Of a stretch of 64,000 nt of DNA, positions 16,557 to 25,293 are shown piece after piece (position 1 is the stretch's first letter; every line of letters begins with the position of its first letter). The notes beneath the pieces were generated by a model. It was not told the DNA's origin. It ran no database searches and saw only the letters and a list, made by a program, of their open reading frames with translations. The DNA is from Pontimonas salivibrio (GTDB lineage: Bacteria > Actinomycetota > Actinomycetes > Actinomycetales > Microbacteriaceae), in the NCBI RefSeq assembly GCF_002950575.1, contig NZ_CP026923.1, forward strand, positions 496,001-560,000, given 5' to 3'. A program made the translations under genes and the position numbers.

Positions 16557-19500
16557 TTGGAAAAAGGGTCGAATTTGTCCGACCACGCCCCGCTGATCAC
16601 CCGGGTTGGTAAACCTGAACACGTGGAAACTCTAGAGCTCACAAAGGGGCAATCTCCGGCTCCATTACGACCGCGACGGGGCGTAACCGCACTTGTCCTC
16701 ACCATGTTGCTTGTGGGTTCGGCAATAGCGTGGGAGCCTCCTCCGGCTCGCGCTGCTTCCTCTGTGATCGAGGATTGTGGAGTGGTGGTCTCTCTGACTG
16801 ATGGAGGCAGTGCGCTATCGACATCCACGTCCCCGCCTCAAATCGGGGTAATTGGAGAGAGTCCGAGCCACGCCGTCGTGGGTGAAGACGAAAATGGCGA
16901 CTGCGTCGTCCAATTCATAGAAACGCAGACGATGTACGTAGAGATTCCGGCGGGGGTCACATCGGTTGACGCATTGATTGTCGCAGGAGGTGGAGGTGGT
17001 GCCTTCAGCGGGGGAGGTGCCGGGGGTCTGATTGACACGACGCGATCTGGTAGTCCATACCTGGTCGGTGATGCTGACGACAGTGGTTCGGTGGAATTGA
17101 GAGTGTTGGTGGGAGCGGGGGGGAACCCCGGTAGGGTCTCGTCGTTTGCATCGGGCGATTATGGTAGCCGTGGCGGGGAATCATTCCTTGAGAGAGAAAC
17201 AGACGGTGGTGTTGTTAAGGCGACAGCTGTAGGTGGTGGAGGAGGAGTGTCCCGAAACTACAGTAACGACGGTGGCGGCTATATCTCCGGCGTGGGAGGG
17301 GGTTCCGGGAGTGGTGCAGTGGTCTGGACCACCCAAGGTAAGGCAGTGGCCGACCAACCAGGAGGCAGCGATACCGATGCCGGCTCCTTGGGGAACGCGG
17401 GTGGAGACGCACAGATTGGAAACACCTGCTCCTCCGCCCAGGGCGACATCACGGCGGTTGCAGGCGGCGGAGGTGGCGCCGGTACAGCGGGTAAAAAGGG
17501 TTGGAAGCCGGATTGTGATTTTGGTTCAGTCTCAGGGGAGGGGGGAGCCGGATTGTCCTCCTCGATCACAGGCGTCGACACTACGTTGGCGGCAGGTGGC
17601 GAACTGTCGGGCGGCAGTGTCTTCTACGCCGGAGGCGGCGCTGGAGGTCGTCAAAACGACTCCAAGACCGAACCAAATGTGGACGGTGGGATTGGTGGAG
17701 GTGGCGACACGACCTACCTCGGAAGCCATGTTGCCAGCCGCGACACCAACACAGGGGGTGGAGGTGGTGGAGTCGTGCTGGCGCCCGATGAAGTAGAGAC
17801 CGACGTGTCTACTTCTTCGCAGACCGGATCAGCGGGAGATTCGGGAATCGTAGTCATTCGTTATTCCTTGCCGTCAGTCGCAATCGATCAGAGCGACTCA
17901 GATGTTGCTTTCGGGGAGACGTTGGGGCTGTCTGCCACTCTCGGACCTGGCGGTGGCTCCGTGGAGTGGTCTTCTGATGATGCAGCGTGCACTTTTGACA
18001 ACACCTCCAGTTCGACTCCCACACTGACTCCGGCCTTTAATGCGGGTCAGTCCTGTGATGTGACCGTCAGTCAAACGGGCGGGAGTCAAGGCGACTCGCA
18101 AGACACAATCACCGTGTCAGTAGTGAAGGCAAATCAGGCGTCCCTAACGGTCACAAATTCCGGCGATATTGGTTTCGAGGGCTCTGTGGAGTTGGCGGTT
18201 ACGGGTGGTTCGGGTGATGGGCTGGTGTCGTGGTCGGAGTCGTGTACAAATTTTGTTATCTCTGGGACAACTCTGTCGACCACGGCCGCTGTGAACACGA
18301 CTTGCACCGTGACGGCGGAGAAGGCGTCGTCGACAAATTACAACTCGGCGACGGCAACCAAAGACTTCACTGTGGGTAAAGCATCTCCTGTGTTTGATAG
18401 TTATGACCCGGTGTCGGCGCAGGTGGGTAGTGCGGATGTGACGTTGGATGATCCGACTGTGCAGGTCAATGGTTCGGCGTTTACTGCTGGGTCTATTGGG
18501 TGGACGAGTGCGGATGACACGGTGGCGGATGTGACCGGTTCGACTCTGTCGTTTGAGTCAGTGGGCGAGACAACGCTCACCGCAACATTCACTCCAACGG
18601 ATTCATCGAGTTATGAAACGGTGACCTTGGCGGTGACGGTCACCGTCACGGCTGTGCCACCCGCTCCCCGTGGTGGTAACGATGATGATGAGGCGACTCC
18701 TGTGCCAACAGCGGGGCCGACTGTGGGGCCTGCTGTTCCTGGTCGTCCGGGTGTTCCTGGTGGTGTTCCTGGCCGTCCCGGTGGTAACCCGGGTGGTGTG
18801 GTTAGTCCTGGTGTGACACCGGGTGGGGGGACACCTCCACCGCCGCCTGGGGGAACCTCCGGTAACCCGATCCCGCCGGAGCGTCCGGGAGCAACGATTG
18901 GTGGGCAACCAGTGCCGACAACGACCACGGCGTCTCCTGGGGGTCGTGGTGTGTCGGTGTCTGCTGGTGGTGTTGATGTGGGTGTTGACGTGCCAGATGG
19001 TGGTGATGGTGCTGGTGGGGTGATTGATCGTGGTGGGATTCCTGAACCGGTGGTGACTCCTGGGCAGGGCAAAACAGTGTCTGGTGCGGGTGCGGCACCA
19101 GGCAGTGTGGTGGATGTGTGGTTACCGGGTCGTGGGGGTAATGCTCCGACGAATATTGCGCAGATCCCTGTCGGTGCGGATGGGACGTTCTCGGCTGATG
19201 TGGACGTGTTTGCCGGTTCGGGCGAGCCGTTGCCGATTGGCCGCAATGTGGTCCAAATTGTGACGACGAATGCGGAGGGTGAGGACATTGTGGTGGATAT
19301 GCCCTTCACGATTACTCAGGGAGAGCCCACCCCGGAAGTGTTGCGAGCAACCAATGAAACACCTAACGCCCCCGTAGTGGGTGTGGTGGCAACGAATAGG
19401 GGTGAACCAGAGCAGGTCACGATTGATAGTGAACCGACCCAGGGCAGTATTCGTGTCACTGCAGACGCCTGGGACTTCACGATTAGTGTGGACACGGCAA

Positions 19501-19904
19501 CGAGCAGTGTTCAGGGTAGTGACACCACGACGACCATTGCGGCAACTAACACTACTGAGGTGACGGTGTCGGGTAGTGGGTTTATGGCTGATACCCGGGT
19601 GGATGTGTGGGCGTTTAGTACGCCGACATTGTTGGCGAGTGCGACGGTTACGACAGAGGGGACCGCGACGGTCACGGTTGAACTAGACCCCACCGTGTTG
19701 ACCGGGGAGCACACCCTGCAACTCCAAGCCGTGGGTGATGATGGATACGTTCGAACCGCGAACCTGCCGGTGACGCTCACTGACACCCCGCCCACCACTA
19801 CAAACACTGCCAACAGTTTGCTCTGGTGGACGGTGGGGTTGATCGCCCTGATTATCCTCGCTGCGGTGGTGACCACGTTGGTGATTCGTAGCCGGCAGTC
19901 CTAA
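16557..19904 (+). CDS. Large secreted glycine-rich surface protein A
   Basis: Predicted cell-surface protein, up to 1115 aa, function unknown. Order: long basic N-region then signal peptide (GVTALVLTMLLVGSAIA, cleavage after ARA near residue 67); a short Cys pair (IEDCGVVV, ENGDCVVQF); a glycine-rich domain (about 141-431) with GGGGGAFSGGGAGG; two or three Ig-like repeats with Cys pairs (about 441-698); a Pro/Gly linker (about 701-775); a conserved domain shared with protein B; a C-terminal membrane helix (LLWWTVGLIALIILAAVV) and RSRQS tail. No LPXTG motif. The TTG at 16575, 6 nt after AAAAAGGG, is a better start than the TTG at 16557. Codon use is GT-skewed compared with neighbours. Confidence 0.85.
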   Translation: MEKGSNLSDHAPLITRVGKPEHVETLELTKGQSPAPLRPRRGVTALVLTMLLVGSAIAWEPPPARAASSVIEDCGVVVSLTDGGSALSTSTSPPQIGVIGESPSHAVVGEDENGDCVVQFIETQTMYVEIPAGVTSVDALIVAGGGGGAFSGGGAGGLIDTTRSGSPYLVGDADDSGSVELRVLVGAGGNPGRVSSFASGDYGSRGGESFLERETDGGVVKATAVGGGGGVSRNYSNDGGGYISGVGGGSGSGAVVWTTQGKAVADQPGGSDTDAGSLGNAGGDAQIGNTCSSAQGDITAVAGGGGGAGTAGKKGWKPDCDFGSVSGEGGAGLSSSITGVDTTLAAGGELSGGSVFYAGGGAGGRQNDSKTEPNVDGGIGGGGDTTYLGSHVASRDTNTGGGGGGVVLAPDEVETDVSTSSQTGSAGDSGIVVIRYSLPSVAIDQSDSDVAFGETLGLSATLGPGGGSVEWSSDDAACTFDNTSSSTPTLTPAFNAGQSCDVTVSQTGGSQGDSQDTITVSVVKANQASLTVTNSGDIGFEGSVELAVTGGSGDGLVSWSESCTNFVISGTTLSTTAAVNTTCTVTAEKASSTNYNSATATKDFTVGKASPVFDSYDPVSAQVGSADVTLDDPTVQVNGSAFTAGSIGWTSADDTVADVTGSTLSFESVGETTLTATFTPTDSSSYETVTLAVTVTVTAVPPAPRGGNDDDEATPVPTAGPTVGPAVPGRPGVPGGVPGRPGGNPGGVVSPGVTPGGGTPPPPPGGTSGNPIPPERPGATIGGQPVPTTTTASPGGRGVSVSAGGVDVGVDVPDGGDGAGGVIDRGGIPEPVVTPGQGKTVSGAGAAPGSVVDVWLPGRGGNAPTNIAQIPVGADGTFSADVDVFAGSGEPLPIGRNVVQIVTTNAEGEDIVVDMPFTITQGEPTPEVLRATNETPNAPVVGVVATNRGEPEQVTIDSEPTQGSIRVTADAWDFTISVDTATSSVQGSDTTTTIAATNTTEVTVSGSGFMADTRVDVWAFSTPTLLASATVTTEGTATVTVELDPTVLTGEHTLQLQAVGDDGYVRTANLPVTLTDTPPTTTNTANSLLWWTVGLIALIILAAVVTTLVIRSRQS
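18681..19307 (+). repeat. Paralogous segment, copy 1 (surface protein A)
   Basis: Encodes the DDDEATPVPT linker plus GRGVSVSAGG and VDVWLPGRGG region. It is near-identical at DNA level to 23314-23928, including about 60 bp without a mismatch around 18966-19027, although the flanking domains differ strongly. This suggests recent duplication or gene conversion. Confidence 0.85.
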
Positions 19905-19970
19905 CACCACCACGGCTGGGGACAGCGGGTCTGACAACAACAAGACCACCTGAGCAAGACCCCCCAACAC

Positions 19971-20060
19971 CGCTCACCTCAACAACGGTCACCTCGACAC
20001 CGGTCACCTCGACAACGGTCACCTCAACAGGGACCCTTTCAGAGGGGACCCTTTCAGCAG
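19971..20060 (+). repeat. 15-bp-period tandem array after surface gene A
   Basis: Six consecutive 15-bp units: four of the type CGGTCACCTCGACAA (19971-20030) and two of the type GGACCCTTTCAGAGG (20031-20060). It begins 66 bp after the stop codon and lies before the terminator, so it would be transcribed as 3' UTR. Confidence 0.9.
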
Positions 20061-20113
20061 GGACCACGTCACCACGTGGGTGCCGCTTCTTCGTTTACTG
20101 GGTAACTGCCTGA

Positions 20114-20137
20114 CCACCGCGTGGGGTGGCTTTTTTT
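20114..20137 (+). terminator. Intrinsic terminator of surface gene A
   Basis: Stem CCACC / GGTGG with a 6-nt loop, followed by C and seven T residues. Defines a 3' UTR of roughly 230 nt for surface gene A. Confidence 0.8.
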
Positions 20138-20256
20138 CGGCCAGGTTATGGCCAACCCCACCCTCACGGTGTCTGCTGGTTTCTACCCTGGAAACACCAC
20201 CATCATGCCCCGAGCAGACGGGGTGTGGTGAGTCGTGGACGTGTTGAGGGGGACTA

Positions 20257-23200
20257 GTGCGGCGTATTCTCGCAGCCACGTTGATTGGTGTCCTCACCGG
20301 TAGCCTCCTCACCACTCTCGGACCCCACGCGACCCCAAGCGCGTATGCGGCTGTCACCGTCGATGGATGCTCAGTTGATGTCTCAGTGGACGGAACAGCG
20401 CTTACTAGCGCAGCGATTGGAGATCCCGACGATAGCCCAACCCATGTTGAGGTGACCAAGGTCGGGAACGACTGTGTGCTCACGTTCATCAAACCGTCGG
20501 AAGAGATGGTCTGGACCATTCCCAATCACGTCGGTGAGTTTGAAGCTCTCGTAATTGCTGGCGGCGGCGGAGGAGGTCTAGCAGGAGGAGGTGCCGGGGG
20601 TTATTACGATACCTACGGTTCTGCTACCGACGGTTCCGGAGACAGCGGCTCCGTCACTGTTCCGACCGGCTCCACCACAGCGAAGATATTTGTGGGTGAT
20701 GGTGGTGTTGGGGGAACGCCTACCACTGGCGGTAGGAACGGCGCTGACTCCGCACTCATTTTTGATAGCGATGACGGCTACGCCGATCTCACGGATGTCT
20801 ACAAGCTCTCCGACCAGCTGCTAGGAAGCAGAACCCCGCAACCCACAGTCTCGTCTACTCGTATTGTGATGGCGGGTGGCGGTGGTGGCGCGCATGAGCA
20901 ACAAGAGGGCTCTGATGGCGGCTCCGGCGGCGGCTCCGGGGCTAGTAACAAGAATGCTGGCCTTTCAGTCACCCCTCCAGGTGACGGTAACACGGGTGGC
21001 GTCGGGTCCGACGACCCCGACAATAGTTCGGCCTATTACGGAGGCGGCGGTGGTGGCGCAGGGCAGGTCGGCGGGAATGCGGATAGCTCCTTTGGTTCCT
21101 TTGGGAAGGGTGGCGATGGTGGAGATGGAGAACAGAGCGGCATCTCGGGTTCCGTCGTGTATCGGGCCGGGGGAGGTGGCGGTGGTTACCAGTCGGGCTC
21201 GGGCAGCGACGCTGCCACCGGCGGGCAAGGTGGTGGAGGAGACGCAGAGACAACTAACGGCAATGAGCATGGAGACGACCGCACGGGAGGCGGCGGTGGC
21301 GGGGCATCTAATGCATCCGAAACGGCGGGTGATGGTGGTTCGGGTGTTGTGATTGTGCGGTTTGCGCCGCCTCCGGTGGATCCTGCTCCGGTGTTGGGGT
21401 CGGTGACGCGCACTGCCGGTGGTTTTACGGCGGAGATTACGAATTTTGATGCGGTTAATGCGGTGGCGGATTCGTTTTCGGAGTCGGTGACGAATGGGTC
21501 GGTGACGCGTTCTGGTTCGACGGTGACGGTCTCGAGTCTGTCCGCGGGTCAGTCGTCGGAACTGACGGTGTCGGTGTCGGCGTCGGGTTTGTCGGATGCG
21601 TCGGCGTCGGTGACGGGTGTGGCGAAGGCTTCGCAGGCTGAGTTGGTGTTTCCTGCGTCGTTGTATTCGGATTCGTCTGCTCCGGTGTTGTCGGCTGTGT
21701 TTGGTGAGTCGGTGCCGGTGAGTGTGGTGGGCGGTTCCGGCACTGGTGATGTGAGGTACACGGATGTGTCTGGCCCGTGTTTGGTGTCGTCGTCGGGGTT
21801 GGTGCGGCTCACGGGTGTGGGTGAGTGTGTGGTGACGGCGGTGCGTGCGGGTGATGAGAATTTTCTGTCAGAAACTGTGCAAGATTTTTTAAAGATCACT
21901 TCTAATAAAGCGCCTCAGTTTGTGTCTTTTACGTCGAGTGTTCCCGCAGATCCGGTGGTGGGGGATACGTATACGCCGACGGCGGTGGCGACGGGGAGTG
22001 GGTCGGTGTCGTTTGCCGTGTCGGGGGCGTGTTCGATTGCGTCGGGTGTGGTGACGTTTACGTCGGCGTCGACGTGCACGATTACGGCCAGTTCCGGGTC
22101 GGATACTAACTATTTAGCCGCCACTGCTGTGACCCAAGTCATCGAGGTGGGTTTGGCGAACCAGACGATCACGTTTGATGCGGTGGGGGATAAAGACTTC
22201 GATGACCGTCCCTTCCAGTTGTCGGCCTCCTCGTCGAGGGGGTTGGATGTGTCGTTTGCGACGTCGTCTGCTGCGTGCAGTGTGACGTCTGCAGGTGTGG
22301 TGTCGATTGATGCGACGGGGTTGTGTGAAATCACTGCGTCTCAAGATGGTGTGGATGGTCAGGTTGCCGAGGCGTCTAAGGTGGTGCGTTCTTTCCGGGT
22401 CCAGGCGGTGGTGCCGGGTGCTCCCCGGTTGACCTCGGTCGGGTTCGGTAATGGGTCCCTCACGGTCGGGTTTATTGCCCCGGATTATGTGGGTGGGGGG
22501 ACGATTAGTGCGTATCGGGCGGTTGCCACTGATGGTGACGGTAACGAGTTTGTGAACAACTCCTGTGACACCACCTCACCGTGCACCGTGTCGGGCCTGA
22601 CCAATGGCACGGAGTATTCGGTCACGGTTGCTGCGGTGAATGAGGCGGGTGTGGGGCCGGTGTCGAATGTGTCGCCAGCGACAGCTCCTGCTGACAGGGC
22701 TCAGGCAGTGTCGGGTCTATCAACGGTTCCCGGTGATGGTGTGTTGGATGTGACCTGGGATCAACCCTCAAACACGACGGAGTTAGGTGGAGGGAACTTC
22801 ACCCGGTATGACGTGTCCATTCGCCCCACTGGTGGGTCGTATGGGACCGCGGTCACACCGGATGGGACCAACAACTTAACAACCTTGGCAACAAACTCTT
22901 ACCAGTTCACCGGACTAACCAACGGAACCGGGTATGACGTGAAAGTCGAAGCCATCACCGACGCCAACAGCAGCCAGCTGGTGGGTCGAACGGCAGAAAC
23001 GTCGGGTGTTCCTGCAGTTGCCCCCTCGGTGGTGCGTGATGTGGAGGCCGTGTTGGTGGGTAACACGGGGACGTTTGTGTCGTGGGCGGCACCTGCTTCT
23101 GATGGTGGCCTGCCGGTTACCAGTTATGAAGTCACCCCGGAGTCACTCTCGTGTGAGTTTGATAATCCAACGGACCAGTTTTGTGAGATTACGGGGTTGG

Positions 23201-24537
23201 CTCGTGGGCGGACCGTGTCGATCAGTGTTGCTGGGGTGAATGGGATTGGTGCCGGTGAGACAGTGACGGTGTCGGTGTCGACTCCTGCGCTGCCCAGCAG
23301 TGGTGGTGGCGATGATGATGATGAGGCGACTCCTGTGCCAACAGTGGGGCCAACTGCTGGTCCTGCTGTTCCTGGCCGTCCCGGTGTTCCTGGTGGTGTT
23401 CCTGGCCGTCCGGGTGGGGGTATTCCGGGTGGTGTGACACCGGGTGGGGGGACACCTCCACCACCACCTGGGGGAACAGCGGGTTCTCCGGTTACTCCGG
23501 AGCGTCCGGGAGCAACAGTGGGTGGTGTGCCGGTGCCGACGACGACCACGGCGTCTCCTGGGGGTCGTGGTGTGAGTGTGTCTGCGGGTGGTGTTGATGT
23601 GGGTGTTGACGTGCCAGATGGTGGTGATGGTGCTGGTGGGGTGATTGACCGGGGTGGGACTCCTGAACCGGTGGTGACTCCTGGGCAGGGCAAAACCGTG
23701 TCTGGTGCGGGTGCAGCACCTGGGTCTGTGGTGGATGTGTGGTTACCGGGTCGTGGGGGTAATGCTCCGACGAATATTGCGCAGATCCCGGTCGGTGAGG
23801 ATGGGACGTTCTCGGCTGATGTGGACGTGTTTGCCGGTTCGGGCGAGCCGTTGCCGATTGGGCGGAACGTGGTGCAGATTGTGACGACGAATGCGGAGGG
23901 GGAGACGATTGTGGTGGATATGCCCTTTACTCTCACCCAAGGACAACCCACTCCGGAGGTTCTCCGTTCGACGGGGGAAACTCCTAATGCCCCCGCAGTA
24001 GGGATTATCAACACGAATAAGGGTGATCCGACGGTGACTCGGGTGATGAGTGTTCCCGATCGGGGCATTGTCAGTGTGGAGTCGGATACGTGGGCCTTCA
24101 CGGTCGGGATCAACACCACTAGAGGTGTGGTCGAAGGAGCTGATACGGACACGGTGATCCGGACAACGTCCAATACTGAGGTCACAGTCTCGGGTAGTGG
24201 GTTTATGGCTGACACCCGTGTGGATGTGTGGGCGTTTAGTACACCGACGCTGCTCGGTAATGCCACGGTCGACTCGGACGGCACCGTGAGCGTGACTGTC
24301 ACAGTGACACCGCAATCGTTAGAAGTCGGCGCGCATACTCTGCAGTTACAGGCGGTGGGCCAGGACGGGTTTATCCGCACCAGTAACCTGCCCATCGAAA
24401 TTCAGGACACTCCTGCCTCGCTCACCACGGGTGACTCGGCAGGGACGTTGCTGTGGTGGACGGTCAGTATCGCCGCAGCCATCATTGTTCTTGCGCTACT
24501 CGTGGCCTACTTACTCCGCCGGAGACAGCGGGCCTAA
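20257..24537 (+). CDS. Large secreted glycine-rich surface protein B with FN3 domains
   Basis: Paralogue of protein A, 1426 aa. Order: signal peptide (LAATLIGVLTGSLLTTLG, cleavage after AYA near residue 31); Cys pair (DGCSVDVSV, GNDCVLTF); glycine-rich domain (about 98-361, ALVIAGGGGGGLAGGGAGG); Ser/Val-rich Ig-like repeats with one Cys pair each (about 370-715, e.g. ACSIASGVVTFTSASTCTIT); three fibronectin-type III domains (about 718-1008, e.g. GLTNGTEYSVTVAAVNEAG); Pro/Gly linker; domain shared with A (about 1090-1358); membrane helix (LLWWTVSIAAAIIVLALLVA) and RRRQRA tail. Start GTG 20257 has GAGGGGG just upstream. Architecture suggests adhesion or matrix contact, but no ligand can be inferred. 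Confidence 0.87.
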   Translation: MRRILAATLIGVLTGSLLTTLGPHATPSAYAAVTVDGCSVDVSVDGTALTSAAIGDPDDSPTHVEVTKVGNDCVLTFIKPSEEMVWTIPNHVGEFEALVIAGGGGGGLAGGGAGGYYDTYGSATDGSGDSGSVTVPTGSTTAKIFVGDGGVGGTPTTGGRNGADSALIFDSDDGYADLTDVYKLSDQLLGSRTPQPTVSSTRIVMAGGGGGAHEQQEGSDGGSGGGSGASNKNAGLSVTPPGDGNTGGVGSDDPDNSSAYYGGGGGGAGQVGGNADSSFGSFGKGGDGGDGEQSGISGSVVYRAGGGGGGYQSGSGSDAATGGQGGGGDAETTNGNEHGDDRTGGGGGGASNASETAGDGGSGVVIVRFAPPPVDPAPVLGSVTRTAGGFTAEITNFDAVNAVADSFSESVTNGSVTRSGSTVTVSSLSAGQSSELTVSVSASGLSDASASVTGVAKASQAELVFPASLYSDSSAPVLSAVFGESVPVSVVGGSGTGDVRYTDVSGPCLVSSSGLVRLTGVGECVVTAVRAGDENFLSETVQDFLKITSNKAPQFVSFTSSVPADPVVGDTYTPTAVATGSGSVSFAVSGACSIASGVVTFTSASTCTITASSGSDTNYLAATAVTQVIEVGLANQTITFDAVGDKDFDDRPFQLSASSSRGLDVSFATSSAACSVTSAGVVSIDATGLCEITASQDGVDGQVAEASKVVRSFRVQAVVPGAPRLTSVGFGNGSLTVGFIAPDYVGGGTISAYRAVATDGDGNEFVNNSCDTTSPCTVSGLTNGTEYSVTVAAVNEAGVGPVSNVSPATAPADRAQAVSGLSTVPGDGVLDVTWDQPSNTTELGGGNFTRYDVSIRPTGGSYGTAVTPDGTNNLTTLATNSYQFTGLTNGTGYDVKVEAITDANSSQLVGRTAETSGVPAVAPSVVRDVEAVLVGNTGTFVSWAAPASDGGLPVTSYEVTPESLSCEFDNPTDQFCEITGLARGRTVSISVAGVNGIGAGETVTVSVSTPALPSSGGGDDDDEATPVPTVGPTAGPAVPGRPGVPGGVPGRPGGGIPGGVTPGGGTPPPPPGGTAGSPVTPERPGATVGGVPVPTTTTASPGGRGVSVSAGGVDVGVDVPDGGDGAGGVIDRGGTPEPVVTPGQGKTVSGAGAAPGSVVDVWLPGRGGNAPTNIAQIPVGEDGTFSADVDVFAGSGEPLPIGRNVVQIVTTNAEGETIVVDMPFTLTQGQPTPEVLRSTGETPNAPAVGIINTNKGDPTVTRVMSVPDRGIVSVESDTWAFTVGINTTRGVVEGADTDTVIRTTSNTEVTVSGSGFMADTRVDVWAFSTPTLLGNATVDSDGTVSVTVTVTPQSLEVGAHTLQLQAVGQDGFIRTSNLPIEIQDTPASLTTGDSAGTLLWWTVSIAAAIIVLALLVAYLLRRRQRA
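23314..23928 (+). repeat. Paralogous segment, copy 2 (surface protein B)
   Basis: Partner of 18681-19307; see that entry. Differences are small indels in the Pro/Gly linker and scattered third-position changes. Confidence 0.85.
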
Positions 24538-24579
24538 CAGCCCGGAAAACGGGAGGGCGGCGCGGAGTCTTTCGTCGTG

Positions 24580-24699
24580 GCGCCTATTGTCGCGATGCCT
24601 ATGGTCACGGTGCCTATTGCCGTGGTGCCTCCAGGCACGACGTTTGCGGGCACGCGGTTTGCGGGCACGACGTTTGCGTGTGCGTCGTGTGGGGGCCCG
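24580..24699 (+). repeat. 15-bp-period tandem array after surface gene B
   Basis: Eight consecutive 15-bp units running from GCGCCTATTGTCGCG through GTGCCTATTGCCGTG and ACGTTTGCGGGCACG to TCGTGTGGGGGCCCG. It starts 42 bp after the stop codon of gene B and ends 12 bp before the DUF779 stop on the other strand. Same period and relative position as the array after gene A, but a different unit sequence. If read as protein it gives five-residue periods, but no start codon or ribosome site supports translation. Confidence 0.88.
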
Positions 24700-24711
24700 G
24701 CAGGGTTAGTC

Positions 24712-25122
24712 CTAGGCCACAAAGGGTTCTGCGGTCTCCATCAGTCGTGAGTGGATGATGAAGCGTTTGCCTTCCGGACCTTCTAGCGAGAACCCGGCTC
24801 CGCGTCCTGGGACAGCGTCCACGGTGAGGTGGGTGTGAGACCAGTACTGGAACTGTTCGGTGGACATCCAGAAAGAAATCGGTTGGGAGCCATCCTGGGC
24901 TTCAGAAATGTCGAACTCGCCCAGTCGAACATCACCGGGCCCCGTCATATAGTCACCTTCGGCAAAACACATCGGTGCACTGCCGTCGCAACAGCCACCG
25001 GATTGGTGGAACATGAGCGGTCCATGCATGTCCCAGAGGGTGCGAAGAAGGGTGGCGGCCTCGTCGCTTAAGGCGACGCGGGAAATGGTTTCACCCTCGA
25101 TTGTGGGGGTTGCCTCAATCAT
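24712..25122 (-). CDS. DUF779 protein associated with aldehyde dehydrogenase
   Basis: 136-aa protein of the DUF779 family, commonly encoded beside acetaldehyde-type aldehyde dehydrogenases, as here. Conserved features: MFHQSGGCCDGSAPMCF with a CC pair, and FWMSTEQFQYWSHTHLTVDAVPGRGAGFSLEGPEGKRF-type second half. The cysteines suggest metal or redox chemistry, but the role is unproven. ATG at 25122 follows GAGGAGGATC, a strong Shine-Dalgarno. Separated from the upstream aldehyde dehydrogenase by 171 bp containing a tandem repeat and a large hairpin. Confidence 0.9.
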   Translation of the reverse strand: MIEATPTIEGETISRVALSDEAATLLRTLWDMHGPLMFHQSGGCCDGSAPMCFAEGDYMTGPGDVRLGEFDISEAQDGSQPISFWMSTEQFQYWSHTHLTVDAVPGRGAGFSLEGPEGKRFIIHSRLMETAEPFVA

Positions 25123-25195
25123 CTGATCCTCCTCATTGAGGTTCTCTGTGTGGGTGTGAAGTTGTGGTGGGTGCGATTCTGTCTTCAGTGCCTGT

Positions 25196-25243
25196 GTGAA
25201 CCGCTGGATTTGGGTAAACCGCTGGATTTGGGTGAACCACTGG
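25196..25243. repeat. 18-bp tandem repeat between aldehyde dehydrogenase and DUF779 genes
   Basis: Units GTGAACCGCTGGATTTGG (25196-25213), GTAAACCGCTGGATTTGG (25214-25231) and a partial third (25232-25243) that runs into the GC-rich hairpin. Confidence 0.9.
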
Positions 25244-25273
25244 GGGGGGCAGGGTGACCCTGCCCCCCCAGTG
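25238..25273. terminator. Large GC-rich hairpin downstream of aldehyde dehydrogenase
   Basis: About 15 bp of stem with one bulged G: CAC-T-G(8)-CAGGG, TGA loop, CCCTG-C(7)-A-GTG. It begins 20 bp after the dehydrogenase stop. No T-run follows, so it may be a 3'-end stabiliser or partial terminator that sets the ratio of the dehydrogenase to DUF779 rather than a full stop. Confidence 0.6.
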
Positions 25274-25293
25274 TATGTGAGCAGTGGGTCGGT

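Larger units (their letters stand above)
19905..20256. other. Intergenic region between surface genes A and B
   Basis: 352 bp without a convincing gene. It contains a 15-bp-period array (19971-20060), an intrinsic terminator (20114-20137) and, beyond it, the presumed promoter region of gene B. A minus-strand frame reading through the array (VPAER, VPSER, VEVT units) lacks a plausible start and is not called. Confidence 0.6.

Noticed and set aside
19971-20060. CRISPR-like array
   Set aside because: 15-bp units follow one another with no spacers, and there are no cas genes in the window.
23124-24395. 423-codon minus-strand open frame
   Set aside because: Complement of the repetitive C-terminal part of surface protein B; Pro/Thr/Ser-rich translation is a by-product of the GT-rich coding strand.
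24534-24722. Minus-strand pentapeptide-like small protein (ANVVP, IGTVT units)
   Set aside because: No ribosome site, start lies inside the end of DUF779, and residue pattern does not fit the A-D/N-L-x-x pentapeptide consensus. Kept as a DNA repeat.
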